Of a DNA stretch of 64,000 nucleotides, positions 10,052 to 18,477 are shown piece after piece (within the stretch, counting starts at the first letter, position 1; every line of letters begins with the position of its first letter). The position numbers and the translations under genes were made by a program. Source of the DNA: Siphonobacter curvatus (lineage in GTDB: Bacteria > Bacteroidota > Bacteroidia > Cytophagales > Spirosomataceae); assembly GCF_002943425.1 (NCBI RefSeq), contig NZ_PTRA01000004.1:248001-312000 (forward strand). The letters are read 5' to 3'. The notes under the pieces were generated by a model. It did no database searches and was not told the origin of the DNA. It saw only the letters and a list, made by a program, of their open reading frames with translations.

Positions 10052-10561
10052 CTAGTTCCTGGTTAGTCGCTTTTCAAAACCGACAAAGCGTAGATTGGGC
10101 CGAAAACCCAGCGAGAGTTCGCCGGCATAGCGGTAGCCTAATTTGGGAAAGAGTCGCTGCGTAGCCTGGTTATGGGTGTTAGTATCCACCCGTAATACTT
10201 CAATGTTCCGTTCGATGGCTAGTTGTTCAGCCTGTTCCAGTAATCGCTGGGCAATCCCTTTTCCTTGAAAATCGGGGTGTACCGCCAGTCGGTGCGTGAC
10301 GATGGCGGGCTCGGACAGATCCCAGCCCAGTTGGGCATACTCGGCATCCTGGTCAGTGGTTAGGGCCGCTACGCCCGCGATACTACCTTCGTACTCGGCC
10401 ACCCAGAGCTGACCTAGCCGAATGTCTTCGCGAAATACCTCGGCATTGGGGTACGACTCATCCCATTGCAGGTTGCCGGAAGCTTGCATGAGGGGAACCA
10501 CGCGTTGCAGTAAGGTTACCAGAGCGGACAGGTCGGATTCGGTAGCGAGACGGATAAGCAT
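10052..10561 (-). CDS. GNAT family N-acetyltransferase
   Basis: A 169-residue cytoplasmic acetyltransferase. The acetyl-CoA-binding motif A is clear, LAVHPDFQGKGIAQRLL, followed by NTHNQATQRLFPKLGYRY (motif B region). The start MLIRLATESDLSALVTLL is typical for single-domain GNATs. It lies 65 bp downstream of the MarR-GNAT fusion gene on the same strand, so the two are likely cotranscribed. The acceptor substrate cannot be predicted. Confidence 0.9.
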   Translation of the reverse strand: MLIRLATESDLSALVTLLQRVVPLMQASGNLQWDESYPNAEVFREDIRLGQLWVAEYEGSIAGVAALTTDQDAEYAQLGWDLSEPAIVTHRLAVHPDFQGKGIAQRLLEQAEQLAIERNIEVLRVDTNTHNQATQRLFPKLGYRYAGELSLGFRPNLRFVGFEKRLTRN

Positions 10562-10626
10562 TTTTTAGTTATTGGTTAATTGTTGTTGGGGGTGATACTG
10601 CCCATGGGCAGGTTGGTGCATAGGCT

Positions 10627-11568
10627 TTATAAGTCGCATTGCATGCGGATATCGGCTCGCTCGTAGGGGGTGGCGGTCATGGCGACTTTATAGAAGCCTA
10701 GTTTTTTGTAAAGTTCGATGGCGGGTACCAATCGCGTATTCGATTCCAGCCATACCTGGGCGGCTCCGGCTTCGCGGGCTTTCTGTAAAATGGCCTGTCC
10801 TAGTTTTTTACCAATCTGCCGCCCCTGTACCTGCGGTGAAACGGCCATCTTGACCATTTCAAAGTCGCCGGGTTTCTCCTGCACCAGAGCTACGGTACCC
10901 ACAATTTCCTGTTGGTAGCGGGCAAAGAGAATGACGCCACCCTTTTGCAGAATGTGTTCGGGATGATCGAGCTGTTCGAGATCGTGGGGTTCAAGCCGAA
11001 AGTACTGCTCGATCCAGGTCTGATTCAGGGATTTGAAGTACGGAGCATAGGCCGGATCGTAATCCAGAATTTCCACTTCTTCCAGCTGCTGAGTTTTGAG
11101 ATAGTCTTTAAAGATGCTGAGATAGTCCTGCTGGGCGAGTACGCCTTCGATTTCCTCTACCGCCCAAAGCAGGTTGTGCCGCCGCTCGGCAATTAGTCGG
11201 GTATTGACGGCCTGAATATGAGCCCAGACTTTCTGAAATTCGGGACGCAAAGCCTCTCCTTTGTCAGATAGCTTCAGGATTCGCTTGCGTTTATCCGCAT
11301 CCGATTTCCCGGATATAATGAGTCCGTCCTGTTCCAGTTGTTTGGCCAGTTGAATGACGCCCGGATGGGAGAAGCCAATGTGTTCCGCTAACTCGCTGAT
11401 GCCCATAGGACCTACTTCACAAAGCGTCCAGAATACGGGAAAACACTTGGGATCAAAATCCAGTCCGTATTGCTGATAAACCGCCCGGGCGTGCAGATTC
11501 ACGGATTCGGCCAGTCGTCGCATCCGGCTGACGAAGGCTAAGGGTCCCAGTTGTAAAATGATATCCAT
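10627..11568 (-). CDS. MarR-type regulator fused to a GNAT acetyltransferase
   Basis: A 313-residue two-domain protein. Residues 1-145 form a MarR winged helix: GISELAEHIGFSHPGVIQL is the recognition-helix region, followed by a wing with DADKRKRILKLSDKG. Residues about 160-313 form a GNAT domain with motif A VSPQVQGRQIGKKLG and ESNTRLVPAIELYKKLGF. Such MarR-GNAT fusions are a known architecture; the acetylated molecule may also be the ligand sensed, but that is inference. The promoter region carries TTACGTAA-like half-sites that could be its own operator. A second GNAT gene follows on the same strand. Confidence 0.9.
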   Translation of the reverse strand: MDIILQLGPLAFVSRMRRLAESVNLHARAVYQQYGLDFDPKCFPVFWTLCEVGPMGISELAEHIGFSHPGVIQLAKQLEQDGLIISGKSDADKRKRILKLSDKGEALRPEFQKVWAHIQAVNTRLIAERRHNLLWAVEEIEGVLAQQDYLSIFKDYLKTQQLEEVEILDYDPAYAPYFKSLNQTWIEQYFRLEPHDLEQLDHPEHILQKGGVILFARYQQEIVGTVALVQEKPGDFEMVKMAVSPQVQGRQIGKKLGQAILQKAREAGAAQVWLESNTRLVPAIELYKKLGFYKVAMTATPYERADIRMQCDL

Positions 11569-11578
11569 GTTTAATAAG

Positions 11579-11598
11579 TTACGTAATTACTTACGCAA
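11579..11598 (-). promoter_or_regulatory. Candidate MarR operator
   Basis: Two near-identical half-sites, TTACGTAA (11579-11586) and TTACGCAA (11591-11598), flank the palindrome GTAATTAC. They lie 10-30 bp upstream of the ATG of the MarR-GNAT gene, where an autorepressor would bind. The assignment rests on position and symmetry only. Confidence 0.4.
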
Positions 11599-12137
11599 TT
11601 TATTACAAGAATGCGATTGAATCCAAATTTATGTAAGAAAGGTATTGGTACGCGGGGTTGCACCCCGGGCTATTTATGATTGAACTTCTTCGGAGTTTGT
11701 TTTTAGTTAATGGGAAAGGTGGGATTCCAAGCTATGAAATCGCGAGCTTCTACCGCGTTTTTGTGTAACCCATTGCCTATTTGCCGTCTTAATTTTACTG
11801 ATTCTTTGAAACAATTCGAGTGTTTAATTCCAATAGTCTAGCATGCCCTTCATATCATCCAGTCCGGTAGGCTCAGCCTACCAACTGCTGCGTCCGTAGC
11901 GAATGCTAGGGACCACCCGCCCCGTTGATGCGATCGATTTTCTATAGTGATTCTTGCTGGGGAAGCTAGCGTTGAAATTTGACCCAGGATGAATACGGAT
12001 TTGGAAACCTGCACCCGTATAATCACCACAGCTCAACCCTGGAAGAGCTCAACCTGAATAACCACGTACGGAACCCAAACCACCCAGGCATTCCGCTATT
12101 AAACCTCAAACCACTTCAAACACAGTTCTTCAAACCT
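11599..12137. other. Gene-poor stretch, no feature recognised
   Basis: About 0.54 kb between two minus-strand transcription units. It contains the upstream region of the MarR-GNAT gene and the 3' region of the kelch gene. Short open frames on the plus strand have no recognisable content. Confidence 0.4.
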
Positions 12138-13097
12138 TCACTTCAACACTTCCAGATCATTCAGCTCCGGACCACCGCCGTGATTAGCCGAACCTGCTCC
12201 GATGTAAATTTTTCCTTTATAAACCACCGCCTGCGTCGCATGACGTCCTTTTTTTAGCGTAGGACCTTTCGTCCAGGTATTAGTTTTGGGGTCCAGAATT
12301 TCTGCTTCGTTGTGAGCCAGTAACTGCGGACTTTCGCCGCCGATCACCCAAACCTTGCCCTGGTGCGTTACGGCCGTACCACCCGCCCGTTGCGTGGGAA
12401 TGTTGGAGGTAGCGGGTAGGGTCTCCCACGTGCCTTTTTTGAAGTCGTATACATCCACTTCGGCAATGGTTGTTTCCAGAACTTTGTTAATCCGGGCCGT
12501 GGAGTTCCGACCACCCGCCAGATACATCTTGTCTCCCACGACCGCCGCCGCAATGTGGTCGCGGGTACGGGGAGCGTCGGCGAGTTTTTTCCAGGTATCC
12601 GTCTTCGGATCGTACTCATCCAGCCAGGCTACGTGTCCGTCGTAATGCCCATCCATGATGCCGCAGCTCATATAGATTTTATTTCGGTATACCACCACGC
12701 CCGTGGAACCCCGTAGCCGATCCTTGGGAATCGCCGGCCCTTTTCGCCACTCCCCTTTCGTAGGGTTATAGATATAGATGTTGGGGATGGGCGTCTCGTG
12801 GGGGAATTTTCCTTCAAAGGCTCCCAGCACGTAGATTTCACCGTTGTAGGTGATCGCCTGAAAATGATGCATCTCCAGAGGTGGCGACGGCAGGCGTTGC
12901 CAGATTAGCGTATTTAGGTTAAGGGCCTCCAGGGGTCGCGTCCCGCGGCCACCGATGGCGTACAAACTATCCCCAACCAGCGTTGCCGCACTTTCGTGAC
13001 GCGTTGCACACGTATTTTGCGTGGGTACGGACTGCCATTCCTGAGCCTGAGCCGCTAGTCCCAGCAGCATCAAAGCTCCACTGTATAGCATTTTCAT
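12138..13097 (-). CDS. Secreted kelch-repeat beta-propeller protein
   Basis: A 319-residue propeller. The ATG at 13097 gives a signal peptide, MKMLYSGALMLLGLAAQAQ; an ATG at 13109 adds four residues. At least five kelch blades are visible through repeated GG followed by Y/W and P motifs: LYAIGGRGTRPLEALN, IYVLGAFEG, IYMSCGIMDG, MYLAGGRNST, VWVIGGESPQ and IYIGAGSANHGGG. Kelch propellers in this phylum include mutarotase/epimerase-like enzymes and non-enzymatic sugar-binding proteins; none can be assigned here. The gene follows the DUF1080 protein by 34 bp, so they are probably one periplasmic sugar-handling operon. Confidence 0.85.
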   Translation of the reverse strand: MKMLYSGALMLLGLAAQAQEWQSVPTQNTCATRHESAATLVGDSLYAIGGRGTRPLEALNLNTLIWQRLPSPPLEMHHFQAITYNGEIYVLGAFEGKFPHETPIPNIYIYNPTKGEWRKGPAIPKDRLRGSTGVVVYRNKIYMSCGIMDGHYDGHVAWLDEYDPKTDTWKKLADAPRTRDHIAAAVVGDKMYLAGGRNSTARINKVLETTIAEVDVYDFKKGTWETLPATSNIPTQRAGGTAVTHQGKVWVIGGESPQLLAHNEAEILDPKTNTWTKGPTLKKGRHATQAVVYKGKIYIGAGSANHGGGPELNDLEVLK

Positions 13098-13131
13098 AGG
13101 TAGATCCATGAGGAGTGTGAACCGAAAAAGA

Positions 13132-13815
13132 CTACAAACGCCGAATCTTAATGTCCCGTAACCAGACTTTTTGCCCGTGGTGCTGAAACATGAGTAGTCC
13201 ATCCGTAGAGGTGGCAAACTTGGGATTACTCGAAAACTTGCTCTTCCGGATCAGCTCCTGTAAATCCTTCGAACCAATTTCATAGGTCACCACTTTTTCA
13301 CCATTCAGCCAGTGCTCCACGTGATTTTTATTAACGATGAGCCGGGCATCGTTATACGTTCCTACGGGCCGAAGCTTTTTGTTCGTAGGCGTAATCAGAT
13401 CGTACAGAGAACCCGCCGAGCGTTTGGGCTCTTTGTCATTAAAATTGATGTCGTCAAGAATCTGCATTTCGAAATTGTCCAGCCAGTTTGGACTGTTTCC
13501 GTTCCCGGCCTGACTGGCGGCATCTTCTTTCATGTAATAAAAAACGCCGCTGTTACCCGCTTCCGACACTTTCCACTGAAAGGCCAGCTCGAAATCCTTG
13601 AATGATTCCTTCGTCACCAAATCAATGTTCGGTACGCCCGTTTGCGTTACCAAGGCCCCTTCTTCCACTTTCCAGGCATCCGTTGGGAAGGTTTGCATCC
13701 GGTATCCTCGCAGAGCGGCGGTTGATTTGCCGTCGAACAAATAGATCCAGGTGGGCTTGGGCTTGGAAGCCGTACATACAGCCAGCATAAGCAGGCCAAG
13801 GATTACTTTTTTCAT
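13132..13815 (-). CDS. DUF1080 family protein (3-keto-disaccharide hydrolase domain)
   Basis: A 227-residue exported protein with N-terminal signal MKKVILGLLMLAVCTAS and a single concanavalin A-like jelly roll. Family landmarks are IYLFDGKSTAALRGY near the start, FELAFQWKVSEAGNSGVFY in the middle, FEMQILDD, and the terminal KVWLRDIKIRRL. DUF1080 domains include hydrolases that cleave 3-keto-glycosides made by periplasmic sugar oxidases. The kelch gene follows after 34 bp. The isomerase/oxidoreductase pair at the left edge would fit such a pathway, but lies 12 kb away. The catalytic role is family-based inference. Confidence 0.88.
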   Translation of the reverse strand: MKKVILGLLMLAVCTASKPKPTWIYLFDGKSTAALRGYRMQTFPTDAWKVEEGALVTQTGVPNIDLVTKESFKDFELAFQWKVSEAGNSGVFYYMKEDAASQAGNGNSPNWLDNFEMQILDDINFNDKEPKRSAGSLYDLITPTNKKLRPVGTYNDARLIVNKNHVEHWLNGEKVVTYEIGSKDLQELIRKSKFSSNPKFATSTDGLLMFQHHGQKVWLRDIKIRRL

Positions 13816-13858
13816 GCGTTAAAACAGGATTTAGAGTATAATTCAAAGGTACTCGCTT

Positions 13859-14581
13859 CTAGGGTTCTTCGTTCAGGATTTGCTCAAAAGTCTGGGCATC
13901 TTCGATCATGTGTCTATTATTGAAAAAAACATAGGCCTGTCCTTCTTCGGGCAGCAGCTCCTTCAGCTCCCGTAGTTCCTGCTTCTCGTACTTGTACCGC
14001 CAGCCGTCCCTTCCGTGCAAGCGAAAGTACGTGGTTTCGGGCGTTGTTGTCTGTTGAACAAAAGGATCAACCGCGTGCCAAAGGTTCAGGTCCTCGCACA
14101 ACCCTTCCACCACATCCCATTCCCAATCGCCCCGGGGTTCCCAGGCCAGATGTAGCGTACCCCGATCGAGTTCCGAAAAAAAACGTTGCAACTGATGCAC
14201 GTTTTCCGGCGTTTGCCGAAAGCTGGCCGGACATTGAAACAGCACCACGCGAGCCCCCAGGGCCTCCGCACAGGCACGGGTCGTTTGCCAGGCCTCTTCG
14301 ACAATGGCCGTAGGGCGAAAGGCACCCGCCTCTTGTTTCTCCTGATCCGTGAGTTTTCGTTTGAGTCGTTTGTAGGTCGGACTTTTCGCTTCGTGCGTAA
14401 TGAGCTGCCAGGCTTTCAGTGTAAACTCGAAAGGGGCGGGTACTTCCTGCCGCCAGCGTTCGAGCGTACGCAGCTGCGGAGGCTGATAAAACGTATGTTG
14501 AACTTCCACACAGGAAAGCTTCTCAACGTATTCGGTTTTGGTACCGTTAAAACCGCAGGTACCCACGTGAACGTTCTTCAT
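13859..14581 (-). CDS. DUF72 domain-containing protein
   Basis: A 240-residue cytoplasmic TIM-barrel-like protein. The ATG at 14581 (MKNVHVGTCGFNGTK) fits the family, which starts with a VGTxGF strand; the frame stays open 27 codons upstream without similarity. Family features follow: VQHTFYQPPQLRTLERWR, FEFTLKAWQLITHEAKSP, HLAWEPRG, TYFRLHGRDGWRYKYEKQEL, and a final YVFFNNRHMIEDAQT. DUF72 is widespread but biochemically unsettled. It is divergent from the phospholipase C gene with 186 bp between starts. Confidence 0.88.
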   Translation of the reverse strand: MKNVHVGTCGFNGTKTEYVEKLSCVEVQHTFYQPPQLRTLERWRQEVPAPFEFTLKAWQLITHEAKSPTYKRLKRKLTDQEKQEAGAFRPTAIVEEAWQTTRACAEALGARVVLFQCPASFRQTPENVHQLQRFFSELDRGTLHLAWEPRGDWEWDVVEGLCEDLNLWHAVDPFVQQTTTPETTYFRLHGRDGWRYKYEKQELRELKELLPEEGQAYVFFNNRHMIEDAQTFEQILNEEP

Positions 14582-14767
14582 AATCATCCATACAGTCAAC
14601 GTATAGGGTAGTAACGAAAAACCTTCCATTCGGTTTAATTCAGTTTTACCGGCTGGTAACAAAAAAATAATTTGGCACGTAAGCCAAGTGTTCGCCAGTT
14701 TTGTAGGTATTCTTTCATTACCAGCGTTCGAAAATTCGTTTCCCCATTTTACCTGCCTGATTCATCC

Positions 14768-17218
14768 ATGGATTCCAGAAGAGATTTTCTAAAAAAAGCA
14801 GCATTATTATCCAGTGCAGCCGGACTGGCGGGTTTACTGCCCGCTTCCATTCAGAAAGCTTTTGCCATCGATCCCGAAGCCGGCACTACGTTTCTGGATG
14901 CCGAGCATGTGGTGATTCTCATGCAGGAAAACCGTTCGTTTGACCATACGTACGGTACGCTTCAAGGCGTACGGGGTTTCAACGATCCACGGGCGATGGA
15001 GCAGCCCAATCATAAAAAAGTTTGGTTTCAAACCAATGCGAAGGGGGAAACGTACGCTCCATTCCGGCTGAACATTAAAGATACCAAGGCTACCTGGATG
15101 AGTTCGCTGCCACATTCCTGGGAAAATCAGGTGGATGCGTTTCATGGCGGTCGCATGGATGGTTGGCTGGAAGCTAAGAAATCGGGGCACAAGGATTACG
15201 CCGATATGCCCCTCACGCTCGGCTATTACAACCGCGAAGATTTACCCTTTTATTACGCGCTGGCGGATGCCTTTACGGTTTGTGATCAAAATTTCTGTTC
15301 GTCGCTGACGGGTACTACACCCAATCGCTTGTACCTCTGGACGGGCACCCTCCGCGATCCTCGCAACCCGAAAGCTCAGGCCAATGTTCGAAACGAAAAC
15401 GTTGATTACGAGGATGAAGTAAGCTGGAAAACTTTTCCCGAACGTCTGGAGGACGAAGGGATTTCCTGGAAAGTATACCAGAATGAGATTAGCCTTTCGA
15501 CGGGCCTGGAAGGCGAGGAAGATAGCTGGCTGGCCAATTTCACCGACAATCCGCTGGAGTGGTTTTCGCAATTCCGCGTACGTTTTCATCCGGCCTACCG
15601 CACCTATATTCAAAAACAGGTAACGGTTTTACCGGAGAAAATAAAGACGCTGGAAGAAAGTCTGCGTAAACTGGCAACGAGCGATCCTAGCTACGAAAAG
15701 ACGAAACGCACGCTGAATTCCTATAAAAAACGACTGCAAACGTTTCAGTCTGACCTGAAGAACTACACGCCCGAGGCCTTTGCCAAGCTTTCAGCGAAAG
15801 AAAAAAATCTGCATCAGCGGGCGTACACCACGAATGTTAATGATCCGGACTACCACCAACTGACGACACTGAGCTATGAGGAAGCGGGGCAACGACGTAG
15901 TGTCCGCGTCCCGAAGGGCGATGTTCTGCATCAGTTTCGCAGCGATGTCAAGAACAAAACGCTACCGACGGTTTCCTGGGTAGTGGCTCCGGAAAACTTC
16001 TCCGACCACCCGAGTGCTCCCTGGTACGGGGCCTGGTACCTTTCGGAAATGCTCGACATTCTCACGCAGGACCCGGAAGTCTGGAAGAAGACTATTTTTA
16101 TACTGGCGTACGACGAAAACGACGGCTACTTTGATCACGTACCACCCTTCATTCCCGCCCATCCCGATCAGCCCGAAAGTGGCCGGACGAGTGCGGGTAT
16201 CGACACCCGACTGGAATTCGTGACAGCCGAGCAGGAAGCCTCCCGTAAGGAGCACGGTCGGACGGGCCCGATTGGCCTGGGTTTCCGCGTACCGCTGGTG
16301 ATTGCCTCGCCCTGGAGCCGGGGTGGGTACGTGTGTTCGGAGGTATTCGATCATACGTCCGTCGTACAGTTCCTGGAAAAATTTGTGAGTCATAAACGCG
16401 GCAAAACGCTTAGGGAAACCAACATCAGCGATTGGCGACGGACCGTATGCGGGGATCTGACTTCGGCCTTTCGTCCGTACGCGGGAGAAAAAATGACGCT
16501 TCCCACCTTCGTATCCCGCGATCCCTTCGTTCAGTCCATTCACCAGGCGCAGTTCAAGCCACTGCCGACGGGTTACAAAGCCTTATCTACGGAAGACCTT
16601 CGTCAACCCGCTACCGTCTTACCCCAGCAGGAAAAAGGGATACGCCCTTCGTGTGCCCTGCCCTACGAGCTTTACGCCGATGTAGTGCCTTCGAAGCAAG
16701 GCCTTCAGCTCGTTCTTTCGGCGAAAAACGAATTGAAAGGGTCTACGGGTGCTCCTTTTCAGGTGCACGAACAAAGCGAAGGTGCTTTGAAAATCCGCTC
16801 GTACACGGTAGCGGCGGGTGATACCTTGCGGGATTCCTTTCCGACTACGGCTCAGCTCAAGATATATGGTCCGAACGGTTTTTACCGGGAATTCAGCGGG
16901 GGGACCATTCAGGTTTCCTGCGACTACCAACGAAACCGACAGAAGCAGTATACGGGCCAACTCGTGCTACGTATTCAAAACCTCAACCCTACGCAAGATT
17001 GCCCCGTAAGCATTACCGATGAGTCGTACGGAAATCAGGCTATTTCGAAAACGCTGGCCCGGGCCGGACAACCGGGTGATCGAACGGAACTGGTGATTGA
17101 TTTACAGAAAAGTCATCAGTGGTATGATCTCAGTGTAAAAGGGAGTGATTCGGTGTATCGGTACGCGGGCCGGGTAGAAACGGGGAAGGCGGGGTATACG
17201 GATCCTTTGCTGGGTTAA
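14768..17218 (+). CDS. Phosphocholine-specific phospholipase C, Tat-exported
   Basis: An 816-residue member of the PlcC/PlcN phosphoesterase family. The ATG at 14768 gives a twin-arginine signal, MDSRRDFLKK followed by a hydrophobic stretch to about residue 35, so the enzyme is exported folded. Catalytic-core motifs: VVILMQENRSFDHTYGTLQG near the N-terminus, GTTPNRLYLWTG, FILAYDENDGYFDHVPPF, and RVPLVIASPWSRGGYV. The C-terminal third (from about residue 600) holds the beta-sandwich DUF756-type domains usual in the family. It cleaves phosphatidylcholine or sphingomyelin to release phosphocholine. It stands alone between a divergent DUF72 gene and an AraC-type gene. Confidence 0.92.
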   Translation: MDSRRDFLKKAALLSSAAGLAGLLPASIQKAFAIDPEAGTTFLDAEHVVILMQENRSFDHTYGTLQGVRGFNDPRAMEQPNHKKVWFQTNAKGETYAPFRLNIKDTKATWMSSLPHSWENQVDAFHGGRMDGWLEAKKSGHKDYADMPLTLGYYNREDLPFYYALADAFTVCDQNFCSSLTGTTPNRLYLWTGTLRDPRNPKAQANVRNENVDYEDEVSWKTFPERLEDEGISWKVYQNEISLSTGLEGEEDSWLANFTDNPLEWFSQFRVRFHPAYRTYIQKQVTVLPEKIKTLEESLRKLATSDPSYEKTKRTLNSYKKRLQTFQSDLKNYTPEAFAKLSAKEKNLHQRAYTTNVNDPDYHQLTTLSYEEAGQRRSVRVPKGDVLHQFRSDVKNKTLPTVSWVVAPENFSDHPSAPWYGAWYLSEMLDILTQDPEVWKKTIFILAYDENDGYFDHVPPFIPAHPDQPESGRTSAGIDTRLEFVTAEQEASRKEHGRTGPIGLGFRVPLVIASPWSRGGYVCSEVFDHTSVVQFLEKFVSHKRGKTLRETNISDWRRTVCGDLTSAFRPYAGEKMTLPTFVSRDPFVQSIHQAQFKPLPTGYKALSTEDLRQPATVLPQQEKGIRPSCALPYELYADVVPSKQGLQLVLSAKNELKGSTGAPFQVHEQSEGALKIRSYTVAAGDTLRDSFPTTAQLKIYGPNGFYREFSGGTIQVSCDYQRNRQKQYTGQLVLRIQNLNPTQDCPVSITDESYGNQAISKTLARAGQPGDRTELVIDLQKSHQWYDLSVKGSDSVYRYAGRVETGKAGYTDPLLG

Positions 17219-17423
17219 CAGGCATTAAAACATGAATTCAGCGAACTAAAGCAACGGATGCAGGTTTCCATTTTCCCTGCATTTCATACGGGGAAAATTA
17301 CATGAAATCCCTTCGGAGTTACGTGGCCATACAGAGAAACACATAAGAGCTATTATTGCCAGAGCAAACCAGCAAATAGAGTAAAGCGATTTCTCCGTAC
17401 CTTCGGATTTTACACCTGCTCGA

Positions 17424-18248
17424 ATGATGGAATCGATCGGACGCCGCATGACTGCCGCCCCTGAACTGACCGACCTGATCGGTCATTACTACGAAATTCA
17501 GACGCCATCGGGGTTTGATCCGCAGGTCTATCATCTGTCTCCGTCGCTGGAAATGATGCTGGCGTTCAATTTCGGTCCACCGATACGATTTTCGTTTGGC
17601 AACCAGTTGGATCGATCCATTCAGAAAATTTTTATTCTGGGTCCGTTACGTCATATGCTGACGTATGAGTTGCGGGCCAACGCCGATCTTCTGATTATTA
17701 ATTTTACCCATAACGGTTTTTATCGGCTCCTGGCTCAATCGATGCAAAACCTGAATCTGGAAGAATGGTCTGAATCGAAGCTTCTGGCCCAAACCCAGCA
17801 ACTCGAAGAGCTTTGGCAGACCCTGGCTTCGTTTCCCGATACTCACCAGCGGCTTGAATACCTTAATTCTTATCTCGTTTCACGCCTGGCTCCCGACGAA
17901 GCTGAAGCGGTGCCTTTACTCACGCACGCAGCGGCTTTTCATTCGCCCGTGGTAAGTCCGGTAAAAATCATCGCCGCAGAAACGAACCGCACTGAGCGTA
18001 CCGTACAGTTACGCTTCAAAAAATACGTGGGTTATTCGCCGAAAGAATTGCTGCGGTTTCTTCGTTTTAAGGAAGTCCTGCATACGCTGACGAATCGCTC
18101 AGAGGCATCCGTCAACTGGTTTGAATTGATTGAACAGTACGGCTATCACGATCAAAGTCATCTCATCAAAGATTTCCAGTACTACACAGGCGTTTCGCCC
18201 CGGCAATTTCTGAAACTCAGCGATGCGTTTTGTAGCAGTAGGGATTAG
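17424..18248 (+). CDS. AraC family transcriptional regulator
   Basis: A 274-residue regulator. The N-terminal ~150 residues resemble the DUF6597-like cupin domain of Bacteroidota AraC proteins. The C-terminal ~100 residues hold two helix-turn-helix motifs: IIAAETNRTERTVQLRFKKYVGYSPKELLRFLRF, and YGYHDQSHLIKDFQYYTGVSPRQFL, the AraC signature. Starts at 17424, 17427 or 17448 are all possible; the first is given. The upstream phospholipase C ends 205 bp before it, but no regulatory link is shown. Confidence 0.85.
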   Translation: MMESIGRRMTAAPELTDLIGHYYEIQTPSGFDPQVYHLSPSLEMMLAFNFGPPIRFSFGNQLDRSIQKIFILGPLRHMLTYELRANADLLIINFTHNGFYRLLAQSMQNLNLEEWSESKLLAQTQQLEELWQTLASFPDTHQRLEYLNSYLVSRLAPDEAEAVPLLTHAAAFHSPVVSPVKIIAAETNRTERTVQLRFKKYVGYSPKELLRFLRFKEVLHTLTNRSEASVNWFELIEQYGYHDQSHLIKDFQYYTGVSPRQFLKLSDAFCSSRD

Positions 18249-18420
18249 AACTATTTTCCAGGAGATTTATTAGCCAAGCTTAAAAGCTTGAACCAGTGGT
18301 TTCCCTTTTCAGTCGTATCCCTCAACCCCGAAGGTGCTCAGCGTCAGTAACCCCGTATGCCCTGCGGGGAAACGACACACTTATTACCTCCTGTGCCGAT
18401 GCTTCCAACAGAATGAACGC

Positions 18421-18459
18421 AATAAAAAAGGCTCCAACCCTTGCGGAATTGAAGCCTTT
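18421..18459 (-). terminator. Intrinsic terminator of the M14 peptidase gene
   Basis: AAAGGCTCCAA (18427-18437) pairs with TTGAAGCCTTT (18449-18459) with one mismatch. On the minus strand the stem runs into TTTTTTATT, 18 bp after the stop codon of the peptidase gene. Confidence 0.85.
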
Positions 18460-18477
18460 CGATCGTAAAAACGGTGT

